Assembly: GCF_014643775.1 (NCBI RefSeq)
Contig: NZ_BMKC01000002.1
Span: 186,001 to 250,000 of the forward strand
DNA from: Arenimonas soli
GTDB lineage: Bacteria > Pseudomonadota > Gammaproteobacteria > Xanthomonadales > Xanthomonadaceae
Direction of reading: 5' to 3'
DNA length: 64,000 bases
Shown: positions 59,623 to 64,000 of the stretch, piece by piece
Layout of the letters: the number at the start of each line of letters is the position of its first letter
Numbering within the stretch: position 1 is the first letter of the stretch
Notes under the pieces: model-generated
Told to the model about the DNA's origin: nothing
Database searches by the model: none
The model's input: the letters and a program-made list of their open reading frames with translations, nothing else
Position numbers and translations under genes: made by a program

Positions 59623-60096
59623 ATGCTGCACGTCATCCTCTACCAGCCCGAGATCCCGCCCAACACCGGCAACGTGATCCGGATGTGCGCCAACACCGGC
59701 GCCCACCTGCACCTGGTCGAACCCCTGGGTTTCGCGCTCGACGACGCCAGGCTGCGCCGCGCCGGGCTCGACTACCACGAGTGGGCGCGCGTGCAGAAGC
59801 ACGCCTCGCTGGAGGACTGCCTGCGCGCGCTGGGCCCGGCGCGGGTGTTCGCTTTCAGTGCGCGCGCCTCTCAACGGTTCGACCGGGTGCACTACCGGGC
59901 CGGCGACGCACTGCTGTTCGGACCGGAAACACGCGGGCTGCCGGCGGACGTGCTTGCCGCCATTCCCGACGACCAAAGGCTGACCCTGCCGATGCGCGCC
60001 GGGCAGCGCAGCCTGAACCTGTCGAACGCGGTCGCCGTGGCGGTCTTCGAAGCCTGGCGCCAGCTCGGGTACGACGGCGCCGGCACCCATGACTGA
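59623..60096 (+). CDS. trmL: tRNA (cytidine/uridine-34-2'-O)-methyltransferase
   Basis: 157 residues, SPOUT fold. The trefoil-knot motifs are [25 protein letters not shown] and [19 protein letters not shown]. TrmL methylates the wobble ribose of leucine tRNAs using S-adenosylmethionine. The start at 59623 ([17 protein letters not shown]) matches the family exactly. Confidence 0.95.
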   Translation: MLHVILYQPEIPPNTGNVIRMCANTGAHLHLVEPLGFALDDARLRRAGLDYHEWARVQKHASLEDCLRALGPARVFAFSARASQRFDRVHYRAGDALLFGPETRGLPADVLAAIPDDQRLTLPMRAGQRSLNLSNAVAVAVFEAWRQLGYDGAGTHD

Positions 60097-60206
60097 CGAC
60101 AGGGGCAGGCGAAAAACCGCGTTTCGTTAATCTTCCGTTGTGGTGCCGAATGGATACTCCGCTCACCCCGCCAGACGGGGCCCCACAAAAAACGGAACCC
60201 AAAACG

Positions 60207-60755
60207 ATGAAGCGCTCCCTGATTGCCCTGGCCCTTGCCGCCCTTCTGCCGCTGTCCGCCCAGGCCGACGACAAGCTCAGCTACACCTGGATCGAAGCCG
60301 ACTACATCAACGTCGACGGCGATGCCGACGGCTTCGGCCTGCGTGGCTCGCTCGAGTTCGGTGAATCGAATTTCTACGGCTTCGGCGGCTTCAACGTCGT
60401 CGAAATCGACAACACCAATATTGACGTCGATTCCTTCGACATCGGCCTGGGTTACGCCCACGGCCTGTCGGACAACACCGACCTGCTGGCCGAGTTCTCC
60501 TACCTCAACTCCGACGTCGATGGCTTCGGCGACGTCGACGGCTACCGCGCCTCGGTCGGCCTGCGGGGTTCGTTCTCGGACAACTTCGAGGGCGTGATCA
60601 AGGCCAACTACACCGACGGCGATGACTTCGACGGCGACTTCACCGCCACCGTCGGCGCCCAGTACAAGTTCACCAAGACCTGGGGCATGGTCGGCGAGAT
60701 CGAAGCCGGCGACGGCGGCGAGACCTACCTGGTCGGCGTGCGCGCCAGCTTCTGA
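60207..60755 (+). CDS. Ax21-like outer-membrane beta-barrel protein, copy 1
   Basis: 182 residues. The signal peptide MKRSLIALALAALLPLSAQA precedes an alternating barrel pattern with aspartate-rich turns (INVDGDADGFGLRG, YTDGDDFDGDFT) and the C-terminal outer-membrane signal LVGVRASF. The sequence style is that of the Xanthomonas Ax21 family. It is paralogous to the gene at 60988 and has its own terminator. The role is unclear; Ax21 has been linked to biofilm and motility. Confidence 0.88.
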   Translation: MKRSLIALALAALLPLSAQADDKLSYTWIEADYINVDGDADGFGLRGSLEFGESNFYGFGGFNVVEIDNTNIDVDSFDIGLGYAHGLSDNTDLLAEFSYLNSDVDGFGDVDGYRASVGLRGSFSDNFEGVIKANYTDGDDFDGDFTATVGAQYKFTKTWGMVGEIEAGDGGETYLVGVRASF

Positions 60756-60802
60756 CGCGCAGTTCCCTGCAAGGGCGCCTCCGCGCGCGAATCCTCTTGC
60801 AC

Positions 60803-60829
60803 AAGGCCCGGCGAAAGCCGGGCCTTTTT
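60803..60829 (+). terminator. Intrinsic terminator after the first Ax21-like gene
   Basis: Perfect 10-bp stem (AAGGCCCGGC / GCCGGGCCTT) with a GAAA tetraloop, then TTT. The two Ax21-like paralogues are therefore separately transcribed. Confidence 0.9.
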
Positions 60830-60987
60830 GCTGGCCGCGTTCATTGCCCGTCGTGATAGCTGAATGCGTTCAGCCCCGGGTTCCTTCAGTTTCGCGCCGT
60901 CGTTAACCGCGTGTTCGGGCGCGACACCAATACTCGTGCCTGCCCGGGAAACGTCGGGCGTCCCCCCAAAGAAGAAAGGAATCCCCC

Positions 60988-61551
60988 ATGAAACGTTCGA
61001 ACCTCGCGATTGCCCTCTCCCTCGCCGCCGTCCTGCCGTTCGCCGCGCAGGCGCAGGAAGCACCCAGCAACACCTGGGTCGAAGGCAGCTACGTCAATGC
61101 CGACGGCAATGCCGAAGGCCACGCGGTGCGCGGCTCGTTCGAGTTCGGCGAGTCCAACGTCTATGGCCTGGCGGGCGTCACCCGCCTGGACGTGGAGGAT
61201 TCGCCGCTGGTGCTCGATGGCCGCGAACTGGGCCTGGGCTACGCCCATCCGCTGAGTGACCGCACCGACCTGTTCGCCGAAGCCGCCTACCGCGATGTCG
61301 AAGTCCAGGTGCCCGGCGGCGCCGTTGACAGCGATGGCTACCGCACCTCGGTGGGCCTGCGCAGTGGCCTCACCGACCGCGTCGAAGGCCTGGTGAAGGC
61401 GAACTACGTCGACGGCGACAACATCGACGGTGACTTCAGCGGCACGGTGGGTGGCCTGGTGAAGCTGACCCCGACCTGGGGCATCACCGGCGACGTCACC
61501 TTCGGCGACGATGCTGAAACCTACCAGCTGGGCGTGCGCGCCAGCTTCTAA
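60988..61551 (+). CDS. Ax21-like outer-membrane beta-barrel protein, copy 2
   Basis: 187 residues. The signal peptide (MKRSNLAIALSLAAVLPFAAQAQ, cleaved after AQA) is followed by the same barrel plan as copy 1: SYVNADGNAEGHAVRG, ANYVDGDNIDGDFSGTV and the identical ending LGVRASF. Aspartate-rich turns may bind calcium. The Shine-Dalgarno is AAAGGAA. The two copies differ mainly in outer loops, so they may face different selective pressures. Confidence 0.88.
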   Translation: MKRSNLAIALSLAAVLPFAAQAQEAPSNTWVEGSYVNADGNAEGHAVRGSFEFGESNVYGLAGVTRLDVEDSPLVLDGRELGLGYAHPLSDRTDLFAEAAYRDVEVQVPGGAVDSDGYRTSVGLRSGLTDRVEGLVKANYVDGDNIDGDFSGTVGGLVKLTPTWGITGDVTFGDDAETYQLGVRASF

Positions 61552-61563
61552 GCACGAAGCACG

Positions 61564-61582
61564 ACCCCGCGGCCGGGGTTTT
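61564..61582 (+). terminator. Possible short terminator after the second Ax21-like gene
   Basis: A six-base stem ACCCCG / CGGGGT followed by TTT between the convergent Ax21-like and gpsA genes. It is short, so the call is tentative. Confidence 0.4.
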
Positions 61583-61590
61583 CCGGGGGC

Positions 61591-62613
61591 CTAGAACAGG
61601 CCTTCGGGAAACTCCGGCTTCTGTTCGCGGGCCAGCAGCATCTTCAGGCCTTCGACCGGGGTCATGTGGCCATGAAGCACTTCGCGCACCAGCGCGGAGA
61701 TCGGCAGTTCGACGCCGTGGCGTTCGGCCAGGCGCATGACTTCGTCGGCGGTCTGGACCGACTCGACCACCTGGCCGATGGCGGCCACCGCGTCGGCGAT
61801 CGACTGGCCGCGGCCCAGGGCCAGGCCCAGGCGACGGTTGCGCGAGAGATCGCCGGTACAGGTGAGCACCAGGTCGCCCAGGCCCGCCAGCCCCATCAGG
61901 GTTTCGGCCTTGCCGCCGATGGCGACGTTCAGGCGCAGCATTTCGTTCAGGCCGCGGGTGATCAGGCCGGCCCGGGCATTGAGCCCCAGCGACATGCCGT
62001 CGGCGACGCCGGTGGCGACCGCCAGTACGTTTTTCATCGCGCCGCCGAGCTCGGCGCCAAGCATGTCGTTGCCGGTGTAGGCGCGGAAGGCGGCGCCATG
62101 CAGGGATTCGGCCACGTCCTGGGCGAAGGATTCGTCGTCCGAATGCACGGTCACCGCGGTCGGCAGGCCCTGCGCCACTTCCTTGGCGAAGGACGGGCCG
62201 GTGACCACGGCCAGCGGCACGCCGGGACCCAGCGCCTCGCCGGCGACTTCATGCAGGAACCGCCCGGAACCGGGCTCGAAGCCCTTGGTGGCCCAGGCCA
62301 CGCCGGCGTGCCTGCGCCGGTGCGGCGCCAGCGCGCGCAGGGTTTGTGTGAAAGCGTGGCTGGGCGTCACCACCAGCACGAAGTCGGCGCCGGCGACGGT
62401 GGCGGCGATATCGGTGCTGGCCTGCAGCGAGTCCGGCAGGGAAATGCCCGGCAGGTAGCGGGGGTTTTCATGCGTGCGCGTGATGGCCTCGACCTGGGCG
62501 GCGTCGCGCCCCCAGATCGTGGTCGGATGCCCGTTGCGGGCGATCAGCGAAGCGAGCGCCGTGCCCCAGGAACCACTCCCGAGCACGGCGAACGTCGGCT
62601 TGGCCGAGTTCAT
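61591..62613 (-). CDS. gpsA: NAD(P)-dependent glycerol-3-phosphate dehydrogenase
   Basis: 340 residues. The dinucleotide fold is [14 protein letters not shown]. The substrate lysine regions are [11 protein letters not shown] and [16 protein letters not shown]. It makes sn-glycerol-3-phosphate for phospholipids from dihydroxyacetone phosphate. It is downstream of secB with 14 bases between, the usual secB-gpsA arrangement. Confidence 0.97.
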   Translation of the reverse strand: MNSAKPTFAVLGSGSWGTALASLIARNGHPTTIWGRDAAQVEAITRTHENPRYLPGISLPDSLQASTDIAATVAGADFVLVVTPSHAFTQTLRALAPHRRRHAGVAWATKGFEPGSGRFLHEVAGEALGPGVPLAVVTGPSFAKEVAQGLPTAVTVHSDDESFAQDVAESLHGAAFRAYTGNDMLGAELGGAMKNVLAVATGVADGMSLGLNARAGLITRGLNEMLRLNVAIGGKAETLMGLAGLGDLVLTCTGDLSRNRRLGLALGRGQSIADAVAAIGQVVESVQTADEVMRLAERHGVELPISALVREVLHGHMTPVEGLKMLLAREQKPEFPEGLF

Positions 62614-62627
62614 CGGCGCGCCCGGCT

Positions 62628-63137
62628 TCAGGCGTTGCCGGCCTCGGGGGCCTGGCCGCCCTGGGCCTGTTCGGCGCGGCGACGCAGGCCTTCGGCATAC
62701 AGCGCCTCGAAGTTGATCGGCTGCAGGTAGAACGGCGGGAATCCACCGTTGGACACCAGCTCGCCCAGGGTCTGGCGCACGTACGGGAACAGCACGTTCG
62801 GGCAGTAGGTGCCGAGCATCATGTCCAGGGTGCGTTCGTCGAAGTTGGCCAGGGCGAACAGGCCGGCCTGCTGCACTTCGGCCAGGTACACGGTCTTGTC
62901 GGCCAGCTTGCAGGTCAGGGTGACGTGCAGCACGACTTCGAACAGGCCGTCGGCGACGCGGCCGACCTTCTGGTTGAGGTTGAGCTCGAGCTGCGGCTGG
63001 CCGGGCTCGTTGAAGATCTGCGGCGAGTTCGGGACCTCGAAGGAGACGTCCTTGACGTAGATCTTCTGGATGGTGAACTGCGCCTGCTGGTCGTTCGTGG
63101 GGGCGGCGGCGGCGGTGCCGTTGTTCTGCTCGGCCAT
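62628..63137 (-). CDS. secB: Protein-export chaperone SecB
   Basis: 169 residues. Family core: [61 protein letters not shown] and [17 protein letters not shown] (each given as a landmark; longest run trimmed at 20). SecB keeps preproteins unfolded and hands them to SecA. The C-terminal tail after [10 protein letters not shown] is low-complexity. The rhodanese gene lies upstream on the same strand. Confidence 0.97.
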   Translation of the reverse strand: MAEQNNGTAAAAPTNDQQAQFTIQKIYVKDVSFEVPNSPQIFNEPGQPQLELNLNQKVGRVADGLFEVVLHVTLTCKLADKTVYLAEVQQAGLFALANFDERTLDMMLGTYCPNVLFPYVRQTLGELVSNGGFPPFYLQPINFEALYAEGLRRRAEQAQGGQAPEAGNA

Positions 63138-63223
63138 GGTGGAACTCCGGGAAGTAAGACGATGAAAGACCCGGGATTATCGCATGCCGGCCGGGGCCGG
63201 GCGAAACCGCGGGAAAGGGTGTG

Positions 63224-63655
63224 TCAGGCCTTGCCCTTGGCCAGCGGCAGGCTGGCCTGCTGCCAGGCGCCGATGCCGCCGTCGAGCACGCTGACCTGCT
63301 TGAAGCCGGCCTTCACCAGGCGCGAAGCCACGCCGGTGGCGGTCATGCCGGCGGCGCAGACAACGACCACGGGCTTTTCCTTGGCCTTGGCCAGAAGCTT
63401 GCCTTCGGGGTCGACCTGGCTGGGCAGCAGGTGCCGGGAGCCGATGATGTGGCCCTTCTCGAAGTCGCCCTGGCCGCGGATATCCAGCACCAGTGCGTCT
63501 TCATGGTTGATCAGGTGGGTCAGCTGCGAGGGGCTGATGCCCTTGAAGCCGCGGAAGAGGCGGGCGACTTCGGTGAACACCAGCGCCAGCGTCAGGCCCA
63601 GCAGGGCCAGGGACAGCAGCAGGTTGGCTTGGAAAAAATCGATCAGGCGATCCAT
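63224..63655 (-). CDS. Membrane-anchored rhodanese-like protein (YibN type)
   Basis: 143 residues. One N-terminal transmembrane helix ([20 protein letters not shown]) precedes a rhodanese domain with [19 protein letters not shown] and the active-site loop [10 protein letters not shown], where the Cys carries the persulfide. It faces the cytoplasm next to the inner membrane. In many gammaproteobacteria a rhodanese of this type (YibN) precedes secB, as here. Confidence 0.93.
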   Translation of the reverse strand: MDRLIDFFQANLLLSLALLGLTLALVFTEVARLFRGFKGISPSQLTHLINHEDALVLDIRGQGDFEKGHIIGSRHLLPSQVDPEGKLLAKAKEKPVVVVCAAGMTATGVASRLVKAGFKQVSVLDGGIGAWQQASLPLAKGKA

Positions 63656-63721
63656 GGACGGCGCTTCAGGGCAACGTGGGGGCCGGCATTATGCGGCCCG
63701 CGGGGCGCCGGGCCAAACCGG

Positions 63722-64000
63722 TCAGCGGGCGGCGTCGAGGTCGGGAAGGCCGCTGACCAGCCACCAGCGCTTGGCTTCGGCGTCCCAGCGCCATTGCTGG
63801 CGGTCGGTGATGACCTTTTCGACCTGGGTGTGGCGGTTGACCACGCGGATCTCCACGACCTGGGCGTATGCGCCTTCCGCCGGCTCGCTGGCCGACTTCA
63901 CTTCGTAGCCCGAGACCTGGAACTGCTTGTAGCGCTCGAGTTCGAGGTCGGTCATCGGCTGCCGGGCCAGCAGTTCGGGGTCGAGGAACTTGGCCGCGGC
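63722..64000 (-). CDS. Conserved hypothetical protein, C-terminal part
   Basis: The gene runs off the right edge; 92 residues are visible, starting AAAKFLDPELLARQPMTDLE and ending GLPDLDAAR. An internal Met is at 63955, but the open frame continues upstream without a stop, so this is a fragment and not a short protein. The stretch VVEIRVVNRHTQVEKVITDRQQWRWD suggests an NTF2-like or similar alpha/beta domain (shown split: VVEIRVVNRHTQ, then WRWDAEAKRWWLV). No family is identified. It lies upstream of the rhodanese on the same strand. Confidence 0.75.
   Translation of the reverse strand, partial: AAAKFLDPELLARQPMTDLELERYKQFQVSGYEVKSASEPAEGAYAQVVEIRVVNRHTQVEKVITDRQQWRWDAEAKRWWLVSGLPDLDAAR

Overview
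The window is about 64 kb of very GC-rich, densely coding bacterial DNA. Several features point to the Xanthomonadales (Lysobacteraceae: Lysobacter, Luteimonas, Arenimonas and relatives). These are an alpha-lytic-type secreted protease, two tandem Ax21-like outer-membrane proteins, an OleABCD olefin pathway, a DcaP-like porin with a DUF4212/sodium-solute-symporter pair, an ECF sigma factor paired with a TPR Ser/Thr kinase, and a large secreted protein with a GHGL...W-type C-terminal domain. The placement is inferred from protein families; no rRNA or tRNA gene is visible to confirm it.

Layout. 1-756: C-terminal part of a hybrid sensor kinase, possibly CrbS-like. 0.9-4.5 kb: a secreted TPR protein, a secreted protein of unknown function, a GST and a DUF302 protein. 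4.5-12.6 kb: alpha-lytic-like protease, TRIC-family channel, a 1440-residue FG-GAP/Calx-beta secreted protein, a two-TM protein and a CPBP protease. 12.7-19.0 kb: acetate-use locus with a CrbR-like regulator and acs on the minus strand, divergent from porin, DUF4212 and symporter on the plus strand; a perfect 10-bp dyad lies between them. 19.34-19.85 kb: the only long gene-free stretch, filled by two inverted copies of a structured repeat. 19.8-28.6 kb: unusual zinc-ribbon SDR, BNR propeller plus MoaD/ThiS-like protein, acyl-lipid desaturase, MscK-type channel, mutM. 28.6-35.8 kb: ECF sigma/kinase pair, thymidine kinase, three tandem secreted paralogues, TruC-like pseudouridine synthase. 35.8-42.1 kb: ubiB, ubiJ, a DUF1328 gene, oleD, oleC, oleB. 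42.2-45.4 kb: adaptor, permease and ATPase of an ABC exporter. 45.4-50.5 kb: two flavin oxidoreductases, a GntA-like plus DUF1989 pair, an Lrp regulator and a broken ornithine cyclodeaminase. 50.5-57.7 kb: TonB receptor, oleA, lipoprotein, M16 peptidase. 57.8-64 kb: SDR, two unrecognised proteins (one behind a sigma-54/IHF promoter), trmL, two Ax21-like proteins, gpsA, secB, rhodanese and a partial gene.

How the genes work together. acs, its regulator, the porin and the symporter form an acetate-scavenging module. OleA, OleB, OleC and OleD together make long-chain olefins, but oleA lies about 11 kb from oleBCD. The GntA/DUF1989/Lrp/cyclodeaminase block suggests guanidino or arginine-derived amino-acid metabolism, with the cyclodeaminase inactivated by an internal deletion. 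The most unusual signals are the sigma-54/IHF promoter of a 75-residue protein, the covarying inverted repeats at 19.3-19.8 kb, and a REP-like hairpin that supplies the start codon and first residues of two unrelated genes.
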